Notes: generated by a model from the sequence alone, not told the origin. A stretch of DNA of 64,000 nucleotides from Microbacterium sp. (GCA_019510305.1 JAEKKN010000026.1:1-64000), one strand, 5' to 3'. Positions 32,432 to 41,059 are shown, numbered from the stretch's first letter. Translations and numbers: made by a program.

Positions 32432-33915
32432 CAGACTCTCTCCAGTTCCGAGGTTTCGATGTGATGGGCGCCGACGCTCACGGTTCGGGTCAGAGCAGCG
32501 GATGCCGTCGTCTCGGCGAGCAGGAGGAGATTCGCATCCTCGTGCTCCGCGACGGTCACCGCTTCCGACGCGGCAGCACGCCAGCCGCGGACGATCCCGA
32601 GAGCGTGCCCGAGACCGTCGTCTGTGCGGAGCAGCCCGACCTGCTCCCACATGAGCTGCTGCAGCGCGGCGCGCGTGAAGCGGCTCGCGTCCTCGTTCCG
32701 GTGCGGATCGGTGTCGCTGGAGACGCTCTGAGGCGACGCGAACTCATACCGGAGCGAAGGGGAATCCAGTGCCGCCGCGACGCGAGCACCGAAGACCGCG
32801 CCCTCGAGGAGCGAGTTGCTCGCGAGGCGGTTCGCGCCGTGCACACCCGTCCGGGCGGTCTCGCCGACGGCGAAGAGTCGTGCGAGGCTCGTGCGACCGT
32901 CGAGGTCGGTGGCGATTCCGCCCATCAGATAGTGCGCCGCGGGCGTCACGGGGATGGGTTCGCGAGACCAGTCGTAGCCTCGCTCGCGCGTCACGCGGTC
33001 GATCGTCGGGAACCGCGAGGCGAGACGGTCGCCGCCGAGCATCGTGGCGTCGAGCCGCACGGGTGAACCCTGACGGGCGGCTTGTCGCGCTATCGCGCGC
33101 GACACGACGTCACGGGGAGCGAGCTCGCCGTCGGGGTGGCTGTCGAATGCAAAGCGCCGGCCTTCGTCGTCGATCAGCGTCGCGCCCTCACCGCGCACCG
33201 CCTCGGACACGAGGAACGCCGGTTCGGACGCGAGGATCGTGGGGTGGAACTGCACGAACTCCATGTCCGCGACAGCGGCGCCGGCACGGAGAGCCGCGGC
33301 GATGCCGTCTCCCGTGGTGCCGAACGGGTTCGTCGTGTGCGAATACAAGTGCCCCGCGCCGCCGGTCGCGAGGATGACAGCATCCGCCTCGGCATCCGAC
33401 ACCTGACCGTCGATCAGCATGCGGATGCCGTGCACCGCGCCGCCCCGCACCAGGAGGTCGACCAGGAACGCCTGCTCGACCACCTCGATCGTCGTCCGGC
33501 GGACGGCCGCGACCAGCGCCTGCGAGATCGCCGCCCCTGTCGCGTCGCCACCCGCGTGGACGATGCGCGCGTGGCTGTGAGCCGCCTCCCGCCCGAGCAG
33601 GAGCTCGCCGTCGGGCGAGCGGTCGAACGCCACGCCTCGCGCGATCAGCTCGGCGATGCGGGTGGATCCTTCGTGCACGAGCACGTCGACGGCTGCGGCG
33701 TCGGACAGCCCCGCGCCCGCGTTCACGGTGTCGATCGCGTGCCTCTGAGCCGAGTCCCTCGGTCCGTACACGCCCGCGACACCGCCCTGCGCGAAGCCCG
33801 TGCTGCCGTCGCCGAGAGCCCCCTTCGTGACGATGCGGACGCGATGCCCCGCCTCGTGCGCGTGGAGTGCGGCTGTCAGGCCTGCGATGCCCGAGCCGAC
33901 GATGACGACGTTCAT
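32431..33915 (-). CDS. nadB: L-aspartate oxidase (NadB)
   Basis: 494 residues. FAD-binding Rossmann motif VIVGSGIAGLTAAL at the N-terminus, STGFAQGGVAGV, and the active-site segment FVQFHPTIL plus RDVVSRAIARQ, NRLASNSLLEGAVFGARV are all NadB hallmarks shared with succinate dehydrogenase flavoproteins. It oxidises L-aspartate to iminoaspartate, passed to NadA. The C. glutamicum operon lacks nadB, whereas this one has it. Start ATG overlaps the nadA stop by ATGA. Confidence 0.95.
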   Translation of the reverse strand: MNVVIVGSGIAGLTAALHAHEAGHRVRIVTKGALGDGSTGFAQGGVAGVYGPRDSAQRHAIDTVNAGAGLSDAAAVDVLVHEGSTRIAELIARGVAFDRSPDGELLLGREAAHSHARIVHAGGDATGAAISQALVAAVRRTTIEVVEQAFLVDLLVRGGAVHGIRMLIDGQVSDAEADAVILATGGAGHLYSHTTNPFGTTGDGIAAALRAGAAVADMEFVQFHPTILASEPAFLVSEAVRGEGATLIDDEGRRFAFDSHPDGELAPRDVVSRAIARQAARQGSPVRLDATMLGGDRLASRFPTIDRVTRERGYDWSREPIPVTPAAHYLMGGIATDLDGRTSLARLFAVGETARTGVHGANRLASNSLLEGAVFGARVAAALDSPSLRYEFASPQSVSSDTDPHRNEDASRFTRAALQQLMWEQVGLLRTDDGLGHALGIVRGWRAAASEAVTVAEHEDANLLLLAETTASAALTRTVSVGAHHIETSELERV

Positions 33916-35261
33916 CTCGCACCCGCCGCGGCCGGCGGCTTCGCCGCCAGCATCCGCTCCAGCGCGACCCGAGCGGGAGCCGCCACGTCGTCGGACACGG
34001 TGATGCGGTTCGGGGTTCGGCCGGCCACGAGCTCTTCGAGAACCCACGCGAGATAGCCGGGGTGGATGCGGTACATGGTCGAGCAGGGGCAGACGACCGG
34101 GTCGAGGCAGAAGATCTCGTGCTGCGGGAACTGCGCGGCGAGGCGGCGGACGAGATTGATCTCCGTGCCGATCGCGAACGTCGTCGGTTCGGTCGCGGCT
34201 TCGATCGCCTTGCGGATGTAGTCGGTCGAGCCTGCCTCGTCGGCGGCGTCGACGACCTCCATCGGACACTCCGGGTGCACGATCACGCGAACACCCGGGT
34301 GCTCCGCGCGGGCCTGGTCGATCTGGGCGACCGTGAAACGGCGATGCACCGAGCAGAAGCCGTGCCAGAGGATGACCTGCGCGTCTTCCAACTCGGACGC
34401 CGTCGACCCGCCGAGCGCTTTGCGGGGATTCCACATCGGCATCCGCTCGAGCGGTACGCCCATGGCCTTGGCGGTGTTCCGACCAAGGTGCTGGTCGGGG
34501 AAGAACAGCACGCGGCGCCCGCGCTCGAACGCCCATTCCAGCACGGTCTTCGCGTTCGACGACGTGCACACGATGCCGCCATGACGACCGACGAAGCCCT
34601 TGATGGCAGCGGAGGAATTCATGTACGTGACGGGGATGACGGGAACGCGGCCGTCATCGTCCACGGCGTCCATGTCGCCGTACACATCGGCGAGCTGCTC
34701 CCAGCAGTCCTCGACCTGGTCGATGTCGGCCATATCGGCCATCGAGCAGCCGGCCGCGAGGTTAGGCAGGATCACCGCCTGCTGAGGTGTGGAGAGCAGG
34801 TCGGCTGTCTCAGCCATGAAATGCACGCCGCAGAAGACGATAGCCTCGGCATCCGTGCGGCTCTTCGCGGCAGTGGCGAGCTGGAAGGAATCTCCCACGT
34901 AGTCGGCGTGCTGCACGACCTCTTCACGCTGATAGAAGTGCCCGAGCACGACCACCCGGTCGCCGAGCGTCCGCTTGGCGGCGCGGATCCTTGCGTCGAG
35001 CTCGGTCTCGCTCGCCTCGCGGTAGGCGGCCGGCAGCTCGCCCTGACGAGGAGCACCGGTCGGTATCACGTCGCCCATCGAGGAGCCGGGTCCGTAGCCG
35101 GGCCGCGTGTCGAAGTCCCAGGGGCCGGCGGCGAGATCGGTGCTGCAGGTGGCGTCGGTCGACGCCCCGGTCACGATCGCCTGCAGATGGTGGTCGACCG
35201 ACGGGTCGAGCCGGGTGACGGGTGCTTCGACAGGCTCAGCAACCCAGGAGTTCGGGGTCAT
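33912..35261 (-). CDS. nadA: Quinolinate synthase (NadA)
   Basis: 449 residues, the long actinobacterial NadA. Cluster cysteines lie in FCGVHFMAET, HPECPMEV or GIVCTSSNAK, and DPVVCPCSTM; the LGHFYQREEV and DYVGDSFQLA segments are conserved. It condenses iminoaspartate with dihydroxyacetone phosphate to quinolinate using a 4Fe-4S cluster. The N-terminal 20 residues are unusual: MTPNSWVAEPVEAPVTR is encoded by a copy of a dispersed repeat (35224-35245), so the N-terminus of this NadA appears to contain a translated repeat. The ATG overlaps the ndnR stop (ATGA). Confidence 0.94.
   Translation of the reverse strand: MTPNSWVAEPVEAPVTRLDPSVDHHLQAIVTGASTDATCSTDLAAGPWDFDTRPGYGPGSSMGDVIPTGAPRQGELPAAYREASETELDARIRAAKRTLGDRVVVLGHFYQREEVVQHADYVGDSFQLATAAKSRTDAEAIVFCGVHFMAETADLLSTPQQAVILPNLAAGCSMADMADIDQVEDCWEQLADVYGDMDAVDDDGRVPVIPVTYMNSSAAIKGFVGRHGGIVCTSSNAKTVLEWAFERGRRVLFFPDQHLGRNTAKAMGVPLERMPMWNPRKALGGSTASELEDAQVILWHGFCSVHRRFTVAQIDQARAEHPGVRVIVHPECPMEVVDAADEAGSTDYIRKAIEAATEPTTFAIGTEINLVRRLAAQFPQHEIFCLDPVVCPCSTMYRIHPGYLAWVLEELVAGRTPNRITVSDDVAAPARVALERMLAAKPPAAAGAR
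35224..35245 (-). repeat. Dispersed repeat translated in the N-terminus of NadA
   Basis: GCTTCGACAGGCTCAGCAAC followed by CC lies inside the first codons of nadA; on the coding strand it reads as V-A-E-P-V-E-A. The core TTCGACAGGCTCAG is a widespread actinobacterial intergenic repeat. Confidence 0.6.
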
Positions 35262-35968
35262 CGGATGCTCGTTTCTTCGGGGCCGAGCGGGCCGCGATCG
35301 GCCAGCGCGACATCGGTGTTGTAGCGGTACAAGCGGGCGGGGCGGTGGCTTCCGGTGCGGAAGCGGTCAGTGGGGAGCAGGTTTCCCGAGGCCTCGACCT
35401 GGCGGCGGAAGTTGGCCGGGTCGAGGCTCTTTCCGAGGATCGCCTCGTAGGCTTCGCGGAGATCTGCGAGCGTGAACTCCGAAGGGAGGAATCCGTGCGC
35501 GACTCTGCTGTAGCCGACCTTGTTGCGCAGTCGCCACAGCGCGTACTCGATGATCTTCGCGTGATCGAACGCGAGGGAAGGCAGATCGTCGACGTCGAAC
35601 CAGCGCACGTTCTCGGGGGCGCGACCCGACGCCCGGTGCGCCTCGCTCTGGGCGTCGACGTCGTCCTGACGCAACAGCGCCCAGTAGACGATCGACACGA
35701 CCCGAGTGGGGGAGCGGTCCACCGCTCCGAAGGCGTAGAGCTGCTCGAGATAGCTGGGTGCGAGACCGGTGGTCTCGGAGAGGGTGCGAGCGGATGCATC
35801 CACCGGCGACTCCGCTGTCGTGAGCCAGCCGCCGGGCAGCGCCCATTGGTCGGCGAAGGGCTCCCGGGTGCGCAGCACGAGAGGCAGAGCGAGCACGGCA
35901 TCGCCCGACTCGGTGCGGCGCAGCGTGAGGATGACGGTGGAGACCGCCACGCGAATGCTTTGAGTCAT
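35258..35968 (-). CDS. ndnR: NdnR/NrtR-type Nudix-like repressor of NAD synthesis
   Basis: 236 residues. The N-terminal Nudix fold keeps the outline of the Nudix box (GGWLTTAESPVDASARTLSE) but the catalytic Glu residues of the REx2EE core are replaced (RTLSETTGL), so hydrolase activity is probably lost, as is normal for NrtR repressors. The C-terminal winged helix is HGFLPSEFTLADLREAYEAILGKSLDPANFRRQV. In C. glutamicum the homologue NdnR represses the NAD operon in response to NAD. First gene of the operon; ATG start with AAGG five bases upstream (minus strand), upstream in-frame codons being spurious. Confidence 0.9.
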   Translation of the reverse strand: MTQSIRVAVSTVILTLRRTESGDAVLALPLVLRTREPFADQWALPGGWLTTAESPVDASARTLSETTGLAPSYLEQLYAFGAVDRSPTRVVSIVYWALLRQDDVDAQSEAHRASGRAPENVRWFDVDDLPSLAFDHAKIIEYALWRLRNKVGYSRVAHGFLPSEFTLADLREAYEAILGKSLDPANFRRQVEASGNLLPTDRFRTGSHRPARLYRYNTDVALADRGPLGPEETSIR

Positions 35969-35991
35969 AGTTACCTTAACCTCCCGTATCG

Positions 35992-36022
35992 ATCTTAGTG
36001 TCTCTCTGACCCTTAGCGTCAA
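35992..36022 (-). promoter_or_regulatory. Promoter of the ndnR-nadA-nadB-nadC-nadS operon
   Basis: On the minus strand a -35 TTGACG (36022-36017) is followed after 19 bases by -10 TAAGAT (35997-35992). The region also has the direct element CTAAGGGT...ACTAAGAT, a possible NdnR site, but I cannot confirm an operator. The ribosome site lies at GGGAGGTTAAGG. Confidence 0.55.
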
Positions 36023-36084
36023 TCGATGACGTCATCCGCCGTCGAGTCCGAAACGTTATCTGCGGAGAAGGATGAGGCTTGTCA

Positions 36085-36133
36085 CCCGGGAGGGGGTTTG
36101 TTAGGTTACTGTCCTAACAAACCCCCTCCCGGG
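36085..36133. promoter_or_regulatory. 21-bp perfect hairpin upstream of the sugar ABC operon
   Basis: CCCGGGAGGGGGTTTGTTAGG (36085-36105) and its exact reverse complement (36113-36133) flank a 7-base loop. There is no following T-tract, so it is not a canonical intrinsic terminator for either strand. It is too long for chance and lies about 80 bases before the substrate-binding gene. Candidate roles: attenuator, mRNA stabiliser or protein-binding cruciform. Confidence 0.8.
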
Positions 36134-36141
36134 GTTTCCCC

Positions 36142-36159
36142 GAACCCCGACCGGGGTTC
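36142..36159. promoter_or_regulatory. Second palindrome next to the large hairpin
   Basis: GAACCCC (36142-36148), GACC spacer, GGGGTTC (36153-36159): a perfect 7-bp inverted repeat directly after the 21-bp hairpin and before the operon start. The two elements share the CCCC/GGGG and GTT motifs and may form alternative structures. Confidence 0.6.
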
Positions 36160-36210
36160 ACTCCATCCGGAGATCCCTCCTGCAGTGCAGCACCGAGAGG
36201 AAACACCAGA

Positions 36211-37545
36211 ATGATCCGAAACGGACGGCGTAAGACAGCGCTCGCCGCGGTGGCGGGGGCATCCGTCCTCGCCCTCGGCCTGACGGCCTGCGGAACCGGC
36301 GGCGGCGACACACCTGAGGCGACCGGCTTCGACCCCGACGCCGCGAAGGGCCAGGACATCACCTTCTGGGTGATGGGCGGCGACACGCCCGACGAGGCGC
36401 GCGAGTATCTGATCGACGCCTATGCCGACGCCACCGGCGGCACCCTGACGATCGAACAGCAGGACTGGAGCGACGCGCTGACGAAGCTGACGAACCAGCT
36501 GCCCGATGCGAAGAACACCCCCGACGTCACGGAGATCGGGAACACCTGGTCGCCGACCTTCACGACCGCCGGAGCGTTCACCGATCTCAGCCCGATCTAC
36601 GAGGACCTGGGCGGCGACAAGCTGCTCCCGTCGTTCGTCGAGGTCGGCGAGGTCGACGGCAAGCAGTACGCCTTGCCGTACTACTTCGGCTCCCGCTACA
36701 TCACCTACCGCAAGGACCTCTGGTCGGCCGCGGGACTCGAGGTTCCGAAGACGCTCGACGAGTTCAGCGAATCGGTCGCGAAACTCCGGACCGACTCGCA
36801 GTCCGGGTTCTACATCGGCGGCCAGGACTGGCGCAACGGCATCTCGTGGATCTTCGCCAACGGGGGAGAGCTGGCGGTGAAGGACGGCGACAAGTGGTCT
36901 TCCTCGCTGTCCGACCCGAAGTCGATCGCCGGCCTCGAACAGTTCCAGGACATCTTCACGAACGCCTCCAACGCCCCGGCCACCGAAGACGACTCGACGC
37001 CGTGGATCAACATCAACAACGACAAGAACGGCGCGGCGCCGACAGCGGCGACGATCATCGCGCCCGGTTGGGCGCACTGGTCCATCGGCGACTACACGGG
37101 TGACAACGACGAGGGCGCCGAGGTCCGCGAGTGGAACGACGCGACATTCGGCGTCTTCCCCCTTCCCGGTGTCGAAGAGGGAACAGTGGCTCCGGTCTTC
37201 GCCGGAGGATCGAACATCGGCATCTCGGCCAAGAGCGAGAACCAGGCGGGCGCGAAGGAGCTGCTGCGGATCATCTTCTCCGACGAGTACCAGAGCCTGC
37301 TCGCGAAGAACGGTCTGGGCCCGGCGAACGTCGACTTCGTCGGCGAGCTGGGCGACGACCAGTTCGCGAAGGCTCTCGTCGACTCCGCGCTCGGCTCAAA
37401 GTTGACGCCGGCCGCACCCGGCTGGGCGGCCGTCGAGGGACAGAAGATCCTCGAGGAGTTCTTCGGCAAGGTCGCAGAAGGCGGCGATGTCGCCGAACTC
37501 GCCAAGGAGTACGACGCCAAGATCGACGCGGTCATCAACGGCTGA
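36211..37545 (+). CDS. Sugar ABC transporter substrate-binding lipoprotein (CUT1)
   Basis: 444 residues. Lipobox LTAC with Cys27 after the signal peptide. The ligand domain starts ITFWVMGGDTPDEAREYLIDAYADATG and shows the SBP_bac_1 pattern (NTPDVTEIGNTWSPTF, ALPYYFGSRYITYRKDL, PKTLDEF). Aromatic residues (Trp, Tyr) around the cleft suit an oligosaccharide or aminosugar. Similar proteins bind chitobiose or N-acetylglucosamine in actinobacteria, but the ligand is not proven. First gene of a three-gene importer, under the hairpin leader. Ribosome site AGAGGAAA about 10 bases before the ATG. Confidence 0.88.
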   Translation: MIRNGRRKTALAAVAGASVLALGLTACGTGGGDTPEATGFDPDAAKGQDITFWVMGGDTPDEAREYLIDAYADATGGTLTIEQQDWSDALTKLTNQLPDAKNTPDVTEIGNTWSPTFTTAGAFTDLSPIYEDLGGDKLLPSFVEVGEVDGKQYALPYYFGSRYITYRKDLWSAAGLEVPKTLDEFSESVAKLRTDSQSGFYIGGQDWRNGISWIFANGGELAVKDGDKWSSSLSDPKSIAGLEQFQDIFTNASNAPATEDDSTPWININNDKNGAAPTAATIIAPGWAHWSIGDYTGDNDEGAEVREWNDATFGVFPLPGVEEGTVAPVFAGGSNIGISAKSENQAGAKELLRIIFSDEYQSLLAKNGLGPANVDFVGELGDDQFAKALVDSALGSKLTPAAPGWAAVEGQKILEEFFGKVAEGGDVAELAKEYDAKIDAVING

Positions 37546-37613
37546 CATTTCCCGTGTCCGGGGGTCGGGGCGACCCGATCCCCGGACGCCGACGAGACAG
37601 GCGACACTCCGCT

Positions 37614-38579
37614 ATGACCACCACCGTCATCCCTGAAACACGCGAGGACCCAGTCAGCAAGGCGCGCACAGTCGAGCCCTCGGCGCGGCGCACGGCCCTC
37701 GTCCCCTACCTGCTCATCCTCGGAGCCGTTCTCGTGCTGCTGCTGGGCATGGGCTACCCGGTCGCCTGGCAGATCGTGACCTCCTTCCAGAAGTACGGCG
37801 CACTCCAGCAGCTGGGGGGCAAGGCGCCCGACTTCGTCTGGTTCGACAACTACATCGCGATCGCCGGCAACAGCACGTTCTGGGCCGTCGTCACGAGGTC
37901 TGTGATCTTCTGCCTCGTCACCGCCTTCATCACGATCGTGATCGGCGTGCTGCTGGCGCTGCTCATGACCAAGGTGCACGCGGTCGCGAGGTTCGTCCTG
38001 CAGATCGCTCTGCTGCTCGCATGGGCGATGCCCGTCATCGCGGCCATGACCGTCTTCATCTGGCTGTTCGATCGCCAGCGCGGCGTCGTGAACTACCTGC
38101 TCGGCCTGATCCCCGGGGTCGATATGAACGGCTTCAACTGGATCGGCACGACGCCGCTGCTGTTCTTCACGGTCGCCTCGATCATCATCATCTGGATGTC
38201 GGTGCCCTTCGTCGCGTTCTCGGCATACGCGGGGCTCACTCAGGTGAGCGACGAGGTCCTCGAGGCCAGCCAGCTGGACGGCGCCGGCGCCGTGCAGCGG
38301 TTCCGTTTCATCATCTTCCCGGTGCTCAAACCCGTGATCGCCATCGTGCTCCTCCTGAACCTGATCTGGGATCTCCGTGTGTTCGCGCAGATCACCCTGT
38401 TGCAGGATGCGGGACCCAAGTCCACCGACTACGACCTGCTCGGCACTTACATCTACAAGACCGGCGTCGCTGGTCTCGACTTCGGAGGGGGAGCTGCGAT
38501 GTCGATCTTCGTCCTCGCGCTGACCATCGCGCTGAGCTGGTTCTACGTACGCAATCTCGTCAAGGAGGAGAGCCGGTGA
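37614..38579 (+). CDS. Sugar ABC transporter permease, MalF type
   Basis: 321 residues with six helices and the EAA loop VSDEVLEASQLDGAGAVQRFRFIIFPVLKP (EAxxxDGA...P pattern), the contact for the ATPase. The 25 N-terminal residues are cytoplasmic. Typical CUT1 permease. The 68-base gap after the substrate-binding gene has the palindrome-like GGGGTCGGGGCGACCCGATCCCC region. Overlaps the next permease by GTGA. Confidence 0.92.
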   Translation: MTTTVIPETREDPVSKARTVEPSARRTALVPYLLILGAVLVLLLGMGYPVAWQIVTSFQKYGALQQLGGKAPDFVWFDNYIAIAGNSTFWAVVTRSVIFCLVTAFITIVIGVLLALLMTKVHAVARFVLQIALLLAWAMPVIAAMTVFIWLFDRQRGVVNYLLGLIPGVDMNGFNWIGTTPLLFFTVASIIIIWMSVPFVAFSAYAGLTQVSDEVLEASQLDGAGAVQRFRFIIFPVLKPVIAIVLLLNLIWDLRVFAQITLLQDAGPKSTDYDLLGTYIYKTGVAGLDFGGGAAMSIFVLALTIALSWFYVRNLVKEESR

Positions 38580-39484
38580 CCGCGGCCACCACGATCGCCC
38601 CACCGACCGCACGCACCGCCGCTCGTGCAGACGGCGGGAAGGCGCCTGCCCGTCGGCGGAGGTTCGCGGCTGGCAGGTGGATGCTGAGCGCGCTTGCAGT
38701 CATCCTCGCGCTGGTCTGGGCGTTCCCCGTCTACTGGATGATCAACTCGTCCATGCTGTCGACGGCGACCCTGGAGTCGTTCACGCCGACGTTCCTCCCG
38801 CTCGGCGGCTCGCTCGCGAACTTCGCGGCCGTCCTCACGCCGTCCTTCTTCTCCGCGCTGGCGGTGAGCGTGGGCGTCACGCTGCTGTCGGTGGCGGTGT
38901 GCCTGACGTTCGCGTTCCTCGCCTCGATCGCCATCAGCCGCTTCCGCTTCCGCGGGCGGGTCTCGTTCATCGTCACGATCCTCCTTATCCAGATGCTGCC
39001 GGCGGAGGGGCTGTTCATCGCGCAGTACAAGATGATGTCCGCCTTCGGGCTGCTCAGCAACGTGCTCGGCCTGAGCATCCTGTACGTCGCCGCCGTCGTG
39101 CCGTTCACCATCTGGATGCTGCGCGGGTTCGTCGCCGGTGTTCCCGTCGAGCTCGAAGAGGCGGCGATGATCGACGGTCTCAGCCGGACTCAGGCGTTCG
39201 TCCGCATCACCCTGCCCCTGCTCGCGCCGGGGCTGGTGGCCTCGGGAGTGTTCGCGTTCCTGCAGTGCTGGAACGAGTTCACCGTCGCCCTGGTCATCAT
39301 GGAGAACAACAGGACCCTCCCGCTGTGGCTTCGCGGTTTCGTGCAGCAGAGCGCCACCCAGGCCATCGACTGGGGGCAGGTGATGGCGGCATCGACCATC
39401 GTGGCGATCCCCGTCATCATCTTCTTCGTCATCGTGCAGGGGCGGATGACGAGCGGACTGGTCTCCGGCGCCGTCAAGGGGTGA
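38576..39484 (+). CDS. Sugar ABC transporter permease, MalG type
   Basis: 302 residues with six helices. EAA loop: VPVELEEAAMIDGLSRTQAFVRITLPLLAP. GTG start overlaps the MalF-type stop. It pairs with the upstream permease. No ATPase gene follows: as in Streptomyces and other actinobacteria, a shared MsiK-type ATPase probably energises this importer. Confidence 0.92.
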   Translation: MTAATTIAPPTARTAARADGGKAPARRRRFAAGRWMLSALAVILALVWAFPVYWMINSSMLSTATLESFTPTFLPLGGSLANFAAVLTPSFFSALAVSVGVTLLSVAVCLTFAFLASIAISRFRFRGRVSFIVTILLIQMLPAEGLFIAQYKMMSAFGLLSNVLGLSILYVAAVVPFTIWMLRGFVAGVPVELEEAAMIDGLSRTQAFVRITLPLLAPGLVASGVFAFLQCWNEFTVALVIMENNRTLPLWLRGFVQQSATQAIDWGQVMAASTIVAIPVIIFFVIVQGRMTSGLVSGAVKG

Positions 39485-39540
39485 GGGCGGGCCCCGAGGC
39501 GCGGGAGCGATCAGGCTAGACTGGACGCACAACAGAACAC

Positions 39541-39820
39541 GGGCCGAATGACCCACGCGGGAGAGCCCCGGCGAACGCAGCCGGGCACCGAAGGAGCAAG
39601 CCTCCCCGCCAATCTCTCAGGTAACGCGTACCGCGCGGTTCCGGCCACTCTGAAAAGCGATTTCGAGCGAAGCAAGAAATCGGGTTGAGCGAGGGCGCAC
39701 CGCGCCCGAGTCGAAACCCTGGCGAGACGATCTCCGCGAGTCTCCGCCTCCACGTTCGTTATCCGCCGACGGTGAAAGCCCTGCTCAGGGCGAAGCTCTC
39801 AGGCCCATGACAGAGGGGGA
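39541..39820 (+). promoter_or_regulatory. Tandem glycine riboswitch of the gcv operon
   Basis: First aptamer: GGGAGAGCCCCGGC (39558 on), the conserved CACCGAAGGAGCAAGCCTCC, and AATCTCTCAGGTA. Second aptamer, ending just before gcvT: ACGGTGAAAGCCCTGCTCAG, GCTCTCAGGCCCATGACAG and AGGGGGAG. The core motifs CCGAAGG/GGTGAAAG and CTCTCAGG are diagnostic. Between them lies an added arm of two stacked hairpins (39659-39681 and 39682-39719), whose outer part matches a dispersed repeat. Glycine binding should turn on the glycine cleavage genes. A -10-like TAGACT at 39517-39522 puts the start near 39529. Confidence 0.9.
39682..39719 (+). repeat. Dispersed repeat forming an extra arm in the glycine riboswitch
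   Basis: GGGTT/AACCC and GGGCGC/GCGCCC arms enclose a TTGAGCGAG...GAGTCGAAAC core that matches the repeat at 30403-30436. It appears inserted between the two aptamers. Confidence 0.6.
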
Positions 39821-39874
39821 GTTCCGAGGAACGGCGACGTCGCCGTTCCACCCGCCCACGCCCGGGAGAACTCC
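39818..39874 (+). promoter_or_regulatory. Possible expression platform of the gcv riboswitch
   Basis: GGAGTTC (39818-39824) can pair with GAACTCC (39868-39874), which lies between the GGGAG ribosome site (39864-39868) and the gcvT ATG. Between them is the perfect 22-bp palindrome GGAACGGCGAC/GTCGCCGTTCC (39828-39849). Pairing would bury the gcvT ribosome site. Confidence 0.55.
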
Positions 39875-41059
39875 ATGTCCGATCCCCGCTACACCCCGTT
39901 GCGCGAACGCCACGAGGCGCTCGGAGCATCTTTCACCGACTTCGGCGGATGGCAGATGCCCGTGCGCTACACCTCCGATCTGGCCGAACACCACGCCGTG
40001 CGTCGGGCTGCCGGCATCTTCGACATCTCGCACATGGCCGAGTTCCTCGTCACCGGCCAGTACGCCGCGCAGTTCCTCGACTACGCGCTCGCCAGCAGCA
40101 TCTCCGCGATGGCGGTCGGGAAGGCGAAGTACTCGCTGATGCTGGCCGAAGACGGCGGCATCATCGACGACGTGATCGCGTACCGCCTGGCCGATGACCG
40201 CTACCTGGTGATCGCGAATGCCGGCAACAGAGGCTACGTCGACGCTGCATTCGCCAAGAGGGTCAGGGCGTTCCCCTCGATGCTGGAGCGCGAGCTGCCT
40301 GCGCCCGCACCAGGGGAGGAGCGCAGTTTCGCCGGCTTCCTCGGCGACCGCGGTGTCGACGTCGAAGACGTGTCCGACTCGTTCGCGTTGCTGGCGGTGC
40401 AGGGCCCGGCGGCTGAGAGGATTCTCGCCGAGACCTCCGGCATCACCGACCTGAGCACACCGTGGGCCGAGCAGAAGTACTACGCCTGGGCGGAGGGGCA
40501 GTTCCTGGGAGAGCCGCTTCTCGTCGCGCGCACCGGGTACACCGGCGAAGACGGCTTCGAGCTGCTCGTGCGCTCCGCCGACGCCGCTGCGCTGTGGGAC
40601 GACCTGCTCGCCGCCGGTGAGCCGCACGGCCTCGTCCCCGCAGGACTCGCCGCGCGCGACACCCTCCGTCTCGAAGCGGGCATGCCGCTGTACGGGCATG
40701 AGCTGAGCCGCGACACCAAGCCGGTGCAGGCCGGTCTCGGCCGCGTCGTCGTCACCGCCAAGGAGAGCTTCGTCGGCAAGGAGGGCGTGGATGCCGCCCC
40801 CGGCACCCCTGTCCTCGTCGGCCTCGCCGCAGAGGGCAAGCGCGCGGGCCGCGCCGGCTACGCCGTCGTCGACGAGGACGGCGTCGTCCTCGGAGAGATC
40901 ACCAGCGGCGCCCTGAGCCCGACTCTCGGCCACCCGATCGCGATGGCCTATCTGACTCCGTCTTCCGCTGAAGAGGGAACCGCAGTATTCCTTGATGTGC
41001 GGGGCACCAGGATCCCCGCCACCGTGACCGCCCTGCCTTTCTACCGGAGGACCAAATGA
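39875..41059 (+). CDS. gcvT: Glycine cleavage T protein (aminomethyltransferase)
   Basis: 394 residues. Starts [32 protein letters not shown] and carries the folate-site segments [20 protein letters not shown] and [11 protein letters not shown], plus the C-terminal GCV_T barrel ([10 protein letters not shown]...). It takes the aminomethyl group from GcvH-lipoate, forming methylene-THF and ammonia. First gene of the riboswitch-controlled operon; overlaps gcvH by ATGA. Confidence 0.96.
   Translation: MSDPRYTPLRERHEALGASFTDFGGWQMPVRYTSDLAEHHAVRRAAGIFDISHMAEFLVTGQYAAQFLDYALASSISAMAVGKAKYSLMLAEDGGIIDDVIAYRLADDRYLVIANAGNRGYVDAAFAKRVRAFPSMLERELPAPAPGEERSFAGFLGDRGVDVEDVSDSFALLAVQGPAAERILAETSGITDLSTPWAEQKYYAWAEGQFLGEPLLVARTGYTGEDGFELLVRSADAAALWDDLLAAGEPHGLVPAGLAARDTLRLEAGMPLYGHELSRDTKPVQAGLGRVVVTAKESFVGKEGVDAAPGTPVLVGLAAEGKRAGRAGYAVVDEDGVVLGEITSGALSPTLGHPIAMAYLTPSSAEEGTAVFLDVRGTRIPATVTALPFYRRTK

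Noticed and set aside
36085..36133. Intrinsic terminator for the NAD operon or sugar operon
   Set aside because: It lies upstream of both divergent operons, has no T-tract and is far longer than needed, so it is kept as a regulatory element.
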